Part shown: in pieces, positions 1 through 7,743 of the stretch
Layout of the letters: each line of letters begins with the position of its first letter
How positions within the stretch are numbered: the stretch's first letter is position 1
Source of the DNA: Planctomycetota bacterium
Lineage (GTDB): Bacteria; Planctomycetota; J058; JAJDCP01
Assembly: GCA_029260765.1 (NCBI GenBank)
Contig: JAJDCP010000139.1
Location: forward strand, 1-33,754
DNA: 33,754 nucleotides
Direction: 5' to 3'
The notes under the pieces: generated by a model
The model's input: only the letters and a program-made list of their open reading frames with translations
The model's database searches: none
Told to the model about the DNA's origin: nothing
Position numbers and translations under genes: made by a program

Positions 1-41
1 CCCGCCCGAGCGAACGGGCGGGGATAAACCCCGCACCCTAC
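1..41. repeat. Truncated copy of a GC-rich palindromic repeat
   Basis: CCCGCCCG and CGGGCGGG form an 8-bp hairpin around a 6-nt loop, followed by ATAAACCCCGCACCCTACA. The tail resembles the right arm of the palindrome at 33672-33723 (TAAACCCCTCCCCTACA), so I take this as another copy whose left arm is cut off by the window edge. It is probably a non-coding interspersed element. A second small hairpin (AAGGGC/GCCCTT, 42-60) follows directly. Confidence 0.6.
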
Positions 42-115
42 AAGGGCCCAAAAAGCCCTTCTTCGAATTACGCCGCAGGCTGCTATGACCGACGAATACA
101 ACTTTGGAGAGCGGC

Positions 116-131
116 AAAAACCCACCGGGTT
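116..131 (-). terminator. Putative intrinsic terminator of the selenoprotein gene
   Basis: Read on the minus strand, 11 nt past the TAG stop at 143, the sequence is AACCC-GGT-GGGTT and then continues as a run of T. A 5-bp stem followed by a U-tract fits a small Rho-independent terminator ending the desaturase/thioredoxin unit. The stem is short, so efficiency is uncertain. Confidence 0.45.
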
Positions 132-142
132 GCGGCTTCCCG

Positions 143-703
143 CTACTCCGGCGGTTCTTCGCTGGCCGGAGGTTCTTCAGCCAGCAGCAGCTCGACGGCG
201 CGGTCGAGATCCCCGTTGGCCAGGTCGGCCACGCGCAGGTTCCCGGCGCGGTCGATCAGGTAGTAGTCCGGGAAGGAGTCGACCGCGAAGGCCGTCTTGG
301 TGCGTTCCTCGACGTCGATGGCGATCGGGTAGTCGATGCCCTGCTCTTCGGCGAAGGCGGCCATGTTCTCGCCGGCATTGGTCGTGTGGACTCCGATGAG
401 GACCAGTCCCTGGTCCTTGTGCCGGGCGTACAGCTCCCTAAGGTGCGGTACCGCCCCGCGGCAGGGGCCTCACCAGGTTCCCCAGAAGTCCAGAACGACG
501 ACTTTGCCGCGCAGCTCTTCGAGGCTCAGGGCTGCCTCGGTGTTCATCCACCCCTCGACCACAAGGGCCGGCGGTGGTTGTCCCTCGAGGGGGTCTTTCT
601 TGGCGCGTTGCTCGGGCTTGCCCTCGCGCTGGAAATCGTCTTGTCCAGCGACCAGGCCCGCCAACAGCAGCAACAGCACACTCGCCTTGGCGATGGTGCG
701 CAT
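143..703 (-). CDS. Selenocysteine-containing TlpA/thioredoxin-like protein (in-frame UGA = Sec78)
   Basis: An exported thiol-disulfide oxidoreductase of 186 residues if the UGA at 470-472 is read through. The start ATG at 701-703 follows a strong AAGGAGAG site, and residues 1-20 form a signal peptide (MRTIAKASVLLLLLAGLVAG). The thioredoxin core holds VVVLDFWGTW-U-GPCR, then LIGVHTT, and the cis-proline region SFPDYYLIDRAG. The only in-frame stop before the TAG at 143 is this TGA, and it replaces the N-terminal attacking Cys of the family's WCxxC motif while Cys81 is kept. The frame is intact on both sides, which argues against decay. A hairpin just downstream fits a bacterial SECIS. The usual Cys homologues reduce or isomerise periplasmic disulfides; Sec would give higher nucleophilicity. 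Alternatives are a nonsense mutation or a sequencing error. SelA, SelB, SelC and SelD are not in the window. Confidence 0.85.
436..466 (-). promoter_or_regulatory. Putative bacterial SECIS hairpin
   Basis: In the mRNA, nucleotides 4-34 after the UGA can fold as CCCUG pairing with UAGGG, an internal loop, then GCGG pairing with CCGC under a 7-nt apical loop GGCGGUA. The apical loop begins about 15 nt after the UGA and opens with GG. Known bacterial SECIS elements lie immediately 3' of the UGA inside the coding region and carry G in the first loop positions. The distance is at the short end of the usual range. The fold was done by eye. Confidence 0.5.
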
Positions 704-780
704 GCTCTCTCCTTGGTGTGCAGCACGGACTTTCCGCGCCTCACTCAAGGTAGCGCAGACAGCCGCTTGACGCCAAGGCC

Positions 781-1554
781 TCAAGCCACTTCGACGCCGT
801 CGATCGGCCAGGGGTCTTTGCCCTCCAGACGTGCGCCGGACAGCTGGCGGTGCATCGGCTGCACGCCAGTCACACGCTCGAGCCCCCACTCGAGCAGCTC
901 GAAAAAGCGCACTCCGCGCAAGAGCGGGTTCATCCAACCTGTGGTGATGCAGTAGTTCCGATTGTGCGGAAACTCATGGTGCACGTCGTGGTGTTCGCGC
1001 GACAGGATCAGCCGCGTCCGCTGCAGCCAGCGCACAGGCCATGCCAGCTTCGGACTGTGCGCCCAGGCATGGAACTGGTTGGTCCCGAGCACCCACCAGG
1101 CAAGGCAGATCCAGAAGACTCCCTGAAACAGCCGCCAACCCGGCGTCAGCTCGAAGGCAAAGGCCATCCAGAAGGTCGGCAGGCTGACCAGGCAGTTGTT
1201 GCCGTTGAGCTCGACAAAGTCATGCCGGGTGATGTCTTCGGCATCGGTATGATGCTCACGGAACGGACGGATGAAGGCACTGCCCAGCACGGGCCAGGTC
1301 GGCGCGCCCCAGTTGTCAGCAGCCCAGTGCACGAATCCGCTGGCGAAATCGGCAAACAGCAGCGCCGCCAGGAAGCCTCCGGCGATGATCCACCCCAGGC
1401 CGGCAGGCGGCGCCTCAGCGGTCTGCCGCACCAACAGGGTGACGCTGATCAGGGTCAGGCTCATGAAGCTGGCGATGCTCGTCAGCTCGAGGTAGCGCAG
1501 CCAGACCGAGTAGGTGTACCCTTTGACTGTATGCGTGGGCTGGTTGGATGCCAT
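781..1554 (-). CDS. CarF/PEDS1-family (Kua/TMEM189) plasmanylethanolamine desaturase homologue
   Basis: A 257-residue integral membrane protein with ATG start and a GGGAGG site 6 nt upstream. Hydrophobic segments occur near residues 25-45, 52-75 and 125-160. The histidine-rich motifs of the family are all visible: DFASGFVHWAADNWG, REHHTDAEDITRHDF, NQFHAWAHS and SREHHDVHHEFPHNRNYC. This family (human PEDS1/TMEM189, Myxococcus CarF) uses a di-iron centre and O2 to introduce the vinyl-ether double bond of plasmalogens; CarF also acts in light-induced carotenogenesis. Family membership is clear, substrate is inferred. The Sec-thioredoxin starts 77 nt downstream on the same strand, so the two are probably co-transcribed. 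Confidence 0.85.
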   Translation of the reverse strand: MASNQPTHTVKGYTYSVWLRYLELTSIASFMSLTLISVTLLVRQTAEAPPAGLGWIIAGGFLAALLFADFASGFVHWAADNWGAPTWPVLGSAFIRPFREHHTDAEDITRHDFVELNGNNCLVSLPTFWMAFAFELTPGWRLFQGVFWICLAWWVLGTNQFHAWAHSPKLAWPVRWLQRTRLILSREHHDVHHEFPHNRNYCITTGWMNPLLRGVRFFELLEWGLERVTGVQPMHRQLSGARLEGKDPWPIDGVEVA

Positions 1555-1685
1555 GGCTCGCCTCCCGCTGCGACAGCGGCCGCCTCAGCAACCTTGCATG
1601 GTACGCCCTGAGCCCGCCGGCCTCAAGCCTGCACCCGACGCCCTCGCCACAGCTGTCTGGCGGAGCACGGGTTGGATCGCAGGAA

Positions 1686-4313
1686 TCATTCAGGATCCCG
1701 CGGCTCGGTGCCGACAATCTCGAGCTTTCCGTCTCGCAAGCCCACCGTGACGCGCGTGCCATCCTTGATGTCACCCGCGATGATCGCCCGGCCCAACCGT
1801 GTCTCGAGCTCGCGCTGCAGGTAGCGTTTCAGCGGGCGGGCCCCGTAGGCCACATCGTAGGCCGCGTCGGCCACGTGCCGCACCGCCTCGTCACTCAGAT
1901 CCAGGCTGATGTCCCGGGACGCCAAGCGTGTGCCGAGGTCGACCAGCTGCAGCCTGACGATCTGCTCGATCTCAGTCTTGCGCAGCGGCTTGAACAGGAT
2001 GATCTCGTCGACCCGGTTGAGGAACTCCGGACGGAAGCCCCGCTTCAGCTCGGCCTCCACAGCCTTCCGGGCCGACGTCTCGATGCTGCCATCCCCGCGA
2101 AGACCTTCGATCAGGAAGTGCGAACCGATGTTCGAGGTCATGATGATCACGGTGTTCTTGAAGTCGACCGTGCGTCCCTGCGAGTCGGTCACGCGCCCGT
2201 CGTCGAGGATCTGGAGCAGCACGTTGAAGACATCCCGGTGCGCCTTCTCGATCTCGTCGAACAGGATCACCGCGTACGGCTTGCGCCGCACCGCCTCGGT
2301 CAGCTGCCCACCCTCTTCAAAGCCCACATAGCCTGGAGGAGCACCGATCAGCCGCGAGACCGAGTGCTTCTCCATGTACTCGCTCATGTCGATGCGGACG
2401 ATGTTGTCCTCGCTGTCGAACAGCGCTTCGGCAAGGGTGCGCGCCAGCTCGGTCTTGCCGACACCGGTCGGGCCGAGAAAGATGAACGAGCCGATCGGTC
2501 GCCGGGGGTCCTTGATGCCTGAGCGCGCACGCAACACCGCATCGGACACCAGGGTCACGGCCTCATCCTGGCCCACCACCCTGCGGTGCAGGACCTGATC
2601 GAGCTTGAGCAGCTTCTCACGCTCGCCTTCGACCAGGCGCGTGACGGGAATCCCGGTCCATTTCGAGACGATCTCGGAGACTTCCTCTTCGGTCACCTCT
2701 TCGCGAAGCAGCCGGCCGGTCTGCTGCTTGTCTGCCATGCGCGCTTCTTCTCTGCGCAGCTGCTCCTCGAGCCCCGGGAGACGGCCGTGCATCAGCTCGG
2801 CGGCCCGGTTCAGGTCGTACTCACGCTGAGCGCGCTCGATGTCGACGCGGGTGTGCTCGATGGCCTCGCGCATCGTCTGGATGTTGCTGATGGCGGACTT
2901 CTCGGCTTCCCACTGCGCGCGCATGGAGGCGGACTGCTCCTGCAACTCGGCCAGCTCCTTCTGCAATGCCTTCATGCGCTCCTGGCTCTGCTTGTCTTTC
3001 TCTTTCTTGAGCGCGGCCTCTTCGATCTCCAGCTGCATCATGCGGCGCGTGACCTCGTCGAGCTCTGCAGGCATCGAGTCGATCTCGGTGCGGATCATCG
3101 CGCAGGCCTCGTCGACCAGGTCGATCGCCTTGTCAGGCAGGAAGCGGTCGGAGATGTAACGGTTCGACAACACGGCCGCCGACACCAGCGCGGCGTCGTG
3201 GATGCCGACACCATGGTGCAGCTCGTATCGCTCTTTCAGACCCCGCAGGATCGAGATGGTGTCTTCGACCGTCGGCTGATCGACCACCACAGGCTGGAAA
3301 CGCCGCTCGAGGGCCGCGTCTTTCTCGACATGTTTCCGGTACTCGTCCAGAGTGGTCGCCCCGATGCAGTGCAGCTCACCGCGGGCCAGCATGGGCTTCA
3401 GCATGTTGCCCGCGTCCATCGAGCCTTCGGCCTTGCCTGCACCGACGATGGTGTGCATCTCATCGATGAACAGCAGCACACGGCCATCGGACTTCTTGAT
3501 CTCGGCCAACACCGCCTTGAGCCGCTCTTCAAATTCGCCCCGGTACTTGGTTCCCGCGATCAGCGAGCCCATGTCCAGCGCGACGATGGTCCTGTCTTTC
3601 AGCCCCTCGGGGACATCACCGCGCACGATCCGCTGCGCCAGCCCCTCGACGATGGCGGTCTTGCCGACCCCCGGCTCGCCGATCAGCACCGGATTGTTCT
3701 TGGTCTTGCGCGACAGGATGCGGATGACCCGACGGATCTCTGCGTCCCGCCCGATCACCGGGTCGAGCCGGCCACTTTTCGCGGCGTCGACCAGGTTGCG
3801 CCCATAGCGCTCGAGGGCCTCGTAGGTGCTCTCGGGATTGGGGGTCTCGACGCGTTGCCCCCCGCGCAGCTGCTCAAGGACTTCGAGCACGCGTTGCTTG
3901 TCGAGGTGGAAGTCGCGGAAAGCACGCCCCAGCGCCGTATTCTGGGTCTCGGTCTCAAGCATCGCCAACAACAGATGCTCGACGGAGACATACTTGTCCT
4001 TGAGCTTCTGGGCCTCATCTTCGGCGCGCAGCAAGACCTGGTTGAGGCGCTGAGTCAGGAAGATTTTGCCTGCCTCGGTGTGGCCTCCGGTCACCCGTGC
4101 GCGGTTGTCGAGCTCACGCATGAGCTCGACCTTCAAGGCTCGGGTGTTGAAGTCCATCTTGCTCAGCAGCCGAGGAATCAAGCCCTCGGATTGTTCGAGC
4201 AGAGCGACCAGAAGATGCTCGGCATCCACTTCAGTGTGTTGGCAGCGCGTGGCCAGCGTCTGGGCGCCGTGCAGGGCCTCTCGGCTCTTTTCTGTCATCT
4301 TGTTGGGATCCAT
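1686..4313 (-). CDS. clpB: ATP-dependent disaggregase ClpB
   Basis: A Hsp100 chaperone of 875 residues, the normal length for ClpB. It rescues aggregated proteins with DnaK/DnaJ. In order: an N-terminal double Clp-N domain (MTEKSREALHGAQTLA...), NBD1 with Walker A GEPGVGKT near residue 205 and Walker B VLLFIDEMH, the long charged coiled-coil M domain that separates ClpB from ClpA/ClpC, then NBD2 with GPTGVGKTE and VILFDEIEKAH, and the D2-small C-terminal domain (DVAYGARPLKRYLQ). The ATG at 4311-4313 is chosen because GGAGGGA lies just upstream and it matches the family N-terminus; an in-frame upstream extension to 4427 is out of character. It follows the dnaJ-like gene by 61 nt, so a joint stress operon is likely. 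Confidence 0.97.
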   Translation of the reverse strand: MDPNKMTEKSREALHGAQTLATRCQHTEVDAEHLLVALLEQSEGLIPRLLSKMDFNTRALKVELMRELDNRARVTGGHTEAGKIFLTQRLNQVLLRAEDEAQKLKDKYVSVEHLLLAMLETETQNTALGRAFRDFHLDKQRVLEVLEQLRGGQRVETPNPESTYEALERYGRNLVDAAKSGRLDPVIGRDAEIRRVIRILSRKTKNNPVLIGEPGVGKTAIVEGLAQRIVRGDVPEGLKDRTIVALDMGSLIAGTKYRGEFEERLKAVLAEIKKSDGRVLLFIDEMHTIVGAGKAEGSMDAGNMLKPMLARGELHCIGATTLDEYRKHVEKDAALERRFQPVVVDQPTVEDTISILRGLKERYELHHGVGIHDAALVSAAVLSNRYISDRFLPDKAIDLVDEACAMIRTEIDSMPAELDEVTRRMMQLEIEEAALKKEKDKQSQERMKALQKELAELQEQSASMRAQWEAEKSAISNIQTMREAIEHTRVDIERAQREYDLNRAAELMHGRLPGLEEQLRREEARMADKQQTGRLLREEVTEEEVSEIVSKWTGIPVTRLVEGEREKLLKLDQVLHRRVVGQDEAVTLVSDAVLRARSGIKDPRRPIGSFIFLGPTGVGKTELARTLAEALFDSEDNIVRIDMSEYMEKHSVSRLIGAPPGYVGFEEGGQLTEAVRRKPYAVILFDEIEKAHRDVFNVLLQILDDGRVTDSQGRTVDFKNTVIIMTSNIGSHFLIEGLRGDGSIETSARKAVEAELKRGFRPEFLNRVDEIILFKPLRKTEIEQIVRLQLVDLGTRLASRDISLDLSDEAVRHVADAAYDVAYGARPLKRYLQRELETRLGRAIIAGDIKDGTRVTVGLRDGKLEIVGTEPRDPE

Positions 4314-4327
4314 GATAGTCCCTCCTC

Positions 4328-4345
4328 GCCGGGCCTGGGCCCGGC
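4328..4345 (-). other. Strong GC hairpin between dnaJ-like gene and clpB
   Basis: GCCGGGCCTGGGCCCGGC is a perfect inverted repeat in the 61-nt gap, ending 14 nt before the clpB start. No U-tract follows on the minus strand, so it is not a classic terminator. It could be an mRNA-processing or stabilising stem that sets different levels of the two chaperones, or a partial attenuator. Confidence 0.4.
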
Positions 4346-4374
4346 AGTGTTTCCTGTCGGCATCTGTTTGTCGC

Positions 4375-5313
4375 TCAGCCGCGAGGCTTGAATTGCGACA
4401 CCTGGCTGAGCTTCTCGAACAACTCACGCTCCTCGTCGCTCAGGGTCTGCGGCACGACCACCATGATCTCGACGAACATGTCGCCCTGGGGACCTTTGGC
4501 GTTGGGGAAGCCACGTCCTTTGAGGCGCAGCTTCTGGCCGCTCTGGGAACCCGACGGGAGCCGTAGCTCGACCTCGCCGTCAGGGGTGGGTACGGCAACC
4601 TCCGCGCCCAGGGCAGCCTCCCAGGGAGCGACCTTCAAGGTCGTGGTCACGTCGCGCCCGTCGAGCCTGTAGCGCGGATCGGGAGCGAGCTGGATCTTGA
4701 CCAGCAGGTCGCCATCACGCCCGCCCTGCGAGCCTTTCTCGCCTTGACCGGATAGGCGCATCGTCGCACCCGGTGTCGTACCGGGGGGGATCTTCAGATC
4801 GTACTCACGGGTGCTCGGTCCCTCCTGGCCCGAGACCTGAAGCCCGAAATTCTTGCGCGTCCCGTGGAAGGCCTCCTCGAAGGAAATCTGGAGCTCGACC
4901 TCGTGGGAACGTCCCTGCCGAGGCCGCGGCGCGCGCCCGCCTCCTCCGCCAAAGCCCCGCATGCCGGGGCCGCCTCCGCCAAACAACGAGCTGAAGAAGT
5001 CGCTGAAACCGCCGCCCCCGCCGCCGCCGCCGGAAAAGTTGAACTGGACGCCCTCGAAACCGGGCGGCGGAGTGAACTCCTGGCCCATCTTCCAGTTGCG
5101 GCCGAGCCGATCGTACTTCTTGCGGTTCTCGGGGTCGCCGAGCACCTCATAGGCCTCGGCCGCCTGTTTGAACTTCTCCTCGGACCCGGCCGCCTGATTC
5201 ATATCGGGGTGGTACTTGCGCGCCAGCTTCCGATAGGACTTCTTGATGGCGTCCTGCGGGGCGTCCCTCGGGACCCCCAGAATCTCGTAGTAGTCTTGAA
5301 AGCGTACAGCCAT
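4375..5313 (-). CDS. DnaJ/CbpA-type Hsp40 co-chaperone
   Basis: 312 residues. An N-terminal J domain (DYYEILGVPRDAPQDAIKKSY..., HPD at 35-37) stimulates Hsp70 ATPase. A very glycine-rich G/F linker follows (poly-Gly, FSDFFSSLFGGGG), then the two beta-sandwich substrate-binding domains (HEVELQISFEEAFHG; the final segment includes GDMFVEIMVVVPQTLS). The four CxxCxGxG zinc-finger repeats of true DnaJ are absent, so it is a class B, CbpA-like protein. The ATG at 5311-5313 has AGGAA upstream and begins the family motif MAVRFQDYYEILGV; an upstream in-frame ATG at 5358 is less likely. It lies immediately before clpB. DnaK and GrpE are not in the window. Confidence 0.93.
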   Translation of the reverse strand: MAVRFQDYYEILGVPRDAPQDAIKKSYRKLARKYHPDMNQAAGSEEKFKQAAEAYEVLGDPENRKKYDRLGRNWKMGQEFTPPPGFEGVQFNFSGGGGGGGGFSDFFSSLFGGGGPGMRGFGGGGGRAPRPRQGRSHEVELQISFEEAFHGTRKNFGLQVSGQEGPSTREYDLKIPPGTTPGATMRLSGQGEKGSQGGRDGDLLVKIQLAPDPRYRLDGRDVTTTLKVAPWEAALGAEVAVPTPDGEVELRLPSGSQSGQKLRLKGRGFPNAKGPQGDMFVEIMVVVPQTLSDEERELFEKLSQVSQFKPRG

Positions 5314-5506
5314 CGGTATTCCTGTGCCTGATTGGGGCTCAGTCCTGACGATGCACACTCAGCAAGCGGAATGCCAGTCCTGCCGGACCTTTGCGGGCGG
5401 TTTCTGGCTGGCGGACGGGCTGCCAGACTGACAGGTGCGCGGACGCGGGGTGCCGGATGGGCCGAAGGACTCCTCCCTGGAGTGTGCTCGATGCCCCGGG
5501 TCTGCG
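5314..5506. other. Intergenic region upstream of the dnaJ-like gene
   Basis: This gap separates the glycosyltransferase stop from the dnaJ-like start, both on the minus strand. I see no convincing short gene. A small stem ACTCC/GGAGT occurs near 5468-5482 but has no T-run. No CIRCE operator (TTAGCACTC...GAGTGCTAA) is present. A stress promoter is expected here, but I could not assign -35/-10 boxes confidently. Confidence 0.4.
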
Positions 5507-6592
5507 TCAGAATCCCAATATGTTGTGGTACACAGCTTCGGTCTGGGCTGCGATCGCCTGCGGAGAGCGCAGCAGCACCGCTCGCCGTCCACCCTCTACC
5601 AGACGCGCGGACAGCCCGGGCTCGTCCAACACGCGCAGCACGGCGTCTGCCAGGCTGGCCATCCGACGCGGCACCAGCAGACCATCCACGCCATCGACGA
5701 TCTGGGACCGCAGCCCGGGCACGGGGGGAGCCACCACCGGCACGCCGGCGCTCCAACACTCGAGCAAAACCAGCGGAAACCCCTCGCAATGCGAGCAGAA
5801 CAGCTGGACGTCGAACGCCGACAACAGGCGCGCGCCATCGGCTCTGTGCCCCGCCCAACGCACGCCCGCGGCGCGCAAGCCCGAAGCAAACTCCTGCGCC
5901 CGCGGTCCTGCACCGATCCAGACAGCCTGCAACCCGGGCAGCCGCCTGCGCAGCATGCCAGCCGTGGCTGCAAACAGTTGCGGATCTTTCTGGCTGTCGA
6001 GCCGGCCCAGGCAACCGACCACCGGCCCGTCCTCAAGCCCCAGGCGCGCCCGTGCAGCCGCGGGATCGTACGCGTGGACCGGTCCGCGCGCGTTCTCGAC
6101 AAGCTGGCAGTTGCCGCCCAACTCGGACTGCACGAAGTGTACGACGTCCTCAGAGACTCCGAGACGCGCGTGCAGCCAGCGCTGGCTGTGCCGATCCAGA
6201 CGCGCCCGGAACGGCGACAAGGCCGCCAGCTGGCAGGTGGCAAGCACCGGACGGCCGGTCACCCGTCCCACCAGGCGGCAGAGCATATCTGCGTGCCACA
6301 TATGGGCGTGCAGCAGGGTCTCCGGTTCGCGGCACAGGCGGGCCAGCCTGGCCACCGCACGCGGCAGCCGGGTCAGGCTGACCAGCCTGCCTGGCAAGTC
6401 CGCAGGGCGGTCGATCCCCAGCGGACAGATCGGCAGGCCCAGCTCCTTGAACTCAGCCAGAAGCGCTCCCGAGGCCGAAAAGGGCGCCAGCACCGGCTGC
6501 AAGCGCTCACGTTGCACCCGCAGCAGCTCGAGCAGCGCGCGCTCGGCCCCGCCGCTGTCGAAGTCGGGCAGCACGTGGATCGGCCGGATCAC
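5507..6592 (-). CDS. GT4-family glycosyltransferase
   Basis: 361 residues, GT-B fold. The N-terminus IHVLPDFDSGGAERALLEL is the acceptor-domain glycine loop of GT4 enzymes. The C-terminal nucleotide-sugar domain has VVGCLGRLDSQKDPQLF and the E-x7-E signature in HCEGFPLVLLECWSAGVPVVA. It should transfer a sugar from a nucleotide donor to a lipid or glycan acceptor in the cytosol; the substrate cannot be read from sequence. The start is GTG at 6590-6592, overlapping the holA stop by 4 nt (GTGA), so translation is probably coupled. No other envelope-sugar genes are adjacent. Confidence 0.9.
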   Translation of the reverse strand: MIRPIHVLPDFDSGGAERALLELLRVQRERLQPVLAPFSASGALLAEFKELGLPICPLGIDRPADLPGRLVSLTRLPRAVARLARLCREPETLLHAHMWHADMLCRLVGRVTGRPVLATCQLAALSPFRARLDRHSQRWLHARLGVSEDVVHFVQSELGGNCQLVENARGPVHAYDPAAARARLGLEDGPVVGCLGRLDSQKDPQLFAATAGMLRRRLPGLQAVWIGAGPRAQEFASGLRAAGVRWAGHRADGARLLSAFDVQLFCSHCEGFPLVLLECWSAGVPVVAPPVPGLRSQIVDGVDGLLVPRRMASLADAVLRVLDEPGLSARLVEGGRRAVLLRSPQAIAAQTEAVYHNILGF

Positions 6593-7620
6593 GGTGCCTG
6601 GCTGAGCCGCAGGACCAGGCGTTCGACCGCCAACACCGGATCACGGCTGGACTTGAGCTGAGCATCGGTCTGCAGCAGCGCCTCCATGTCGCGCTCCAGA
6701 CGCCTCAACGGACGTTTGCGCGCGCGGCCCATCGCCTTCCGGAAGGGGAAGTCTTTGACGCCGAGCGCCTCCGGCGAAGGGCGCTCTCCCGCGTCGAGTT
6801 GCTGACGGATGCTCAGCTGCAGCCGGACATCACGCGCAAGCATGCTGAAGAAGGGCATCAGAATCGCCATCGGATCGGACTTGCCACTGTTGCCGCGGCT
6901 GCCTTTGAAACCGCGCGCCACCAGCTGACTGAACAGCTCCAGTGCCCGCTTCGGAGGACCATCGACCGCGGCATCCAGGGCCCCAAAGAGGCTGACCCCT
7001 TGTACAGCTAGCACACTGCGCTCGACCATCCCGGCATCGATGCTCTTACGCTCTCCCGCCAGCGAGGCCAATTTTGCCAGCTCTGCGTCCTGGCGGGAAA
7101 GCTCGCAACCGACCAGCTCTGTCAGCAGGTGCGCTGCCCGCGGCTGCAGCTTGACCCCCCAGACCTCGCGCGCACGGGCCATCAACCAGCGCGGCAGAGC
7201 GTTCTCTGAAGGGGGATCACACGCGACGAAACAGACCGCCTTGCGCAACTTCTTGGTCGCGGTCAGCCGTCCGTCCAGCTTGGCATACAGCGCGAGCGTC
7301 GAAAAATCGGGCGCATGCGCCGCAAAAGCGAGCAGGGCTTGATAATGTTGCGCGATGAAGTCGTCTGCTGCTCGGAAGATGACCAGCCGGCGTGGGGCCA
7401 GAAAGGGGAAGGTCTTGAGTTGCTCGAGCACCTGCGCCAGCTCGACGGCTCCCTCAAGCTCGGCCAGCGAAGGACTCTGCTCCTCACCTCCCAGGCAGGC
7501 GTGTTTCAGCTGCCGTACGCTCTCGGTGAGGTAGAACCCCTCAGTCCCGTTGAACACGTAGACCGAAGCGGGCCCTGAGGACTTGAGCCGGCTCTGGAAT
7601 TGCTCAAAGTTGAGTTTCAC
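6589..7620 (-). CDS. holA: DNA polymerase III delta subunit (clamp loader)
   Basis: 343 residues, the usual HolA length. The protein opens the beta clamp as part of the clamp loader. Family features include YVFNGTEGFYLTESVRQLKHA, the LKTFPFLAPRRLVIFRAAD segment, a mid-domain with LLTELVGCELSRQDAELAKLASLAG, and the C-terminal collar helices (SMLARDVRLQLSIRQ, KAMGRARKRPLRRLERDMEALLQTD). The start is GTG at 7618-7620 with GGAGGGG 3 nt upstream. It forms a two-gene unit with the glycosyltransferase, a pairing with no obvious functional logic. Confidence 0.9.
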   Translation of the reverse strand: MKLNFEQFQSRLKSSGPASVYVFNGTEGFYLTESVRQLKHACLGGEEQSPSLAELEGAVELAQVLEQLKTFPFLAPRRLVIFRAADDFIAQHYQALLAFAAHAPDFSTLALYAKLDGRLTATKKLRKAVCFVACDPPSENALPRWLMARAREVWGVKLQPRAAHLLTELVGCELSRQDAELAKLASLAGERKSIDAGMVERSVLAVQGVSLFGALDAAVDGPPKRALELFSQLVARGFKGSRGNSGKSDPMAILMPFFSMLARDVRLQLSIRQQLDAGERPSPEALGVKDFPFRKAMGRARKRPLRRLERDMEALLQTDAQLKSSRDPVLAVERLVLRLSQAP

Positions 7621-7676
7621 AGCCCCTCCGGATGTTTCCGCCTTGGGACATACCCACCGATTCCCGTACTGACATC

Positions 7677-7705
7677 TTGAAGTGGCAGCGCCCGATGTCT
7701 ACTGT
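7677..7705 (+). promoter_or_regulatory. Putative sigma70-type promoter of the TAXI gene
   Basis: TTGAAG (7677-7682), a 17-nt spacer, and TACTGT (7700-7705) match the bacterial consensus in 4 of 6 positions each. Initiation near 7712 would leave a short leader. The leader contains GGCCG-TAAC-CGGCC (7720-7733) just before the AGGAGGT ribosome-binding site, which could modulate translation. Confidence 0.45.
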
Positions 7706-7743
7706 TAATCGCGTTCCCCGGCCGTAACCGGCCAGGAGGTCCG

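Noticed and set aside
42..60. AAGGGC/GCCCTT hairpin with A-rich loop as a terminator
   Set aside because: No T-run follows on either strand; the better terminator candidate is at 116-131.
2586..4391. 601-codon open frame on the plus strand
   Set aside because: Antisense shadow of clpB; high GC at third positions leaves few stops on the opposite strand.
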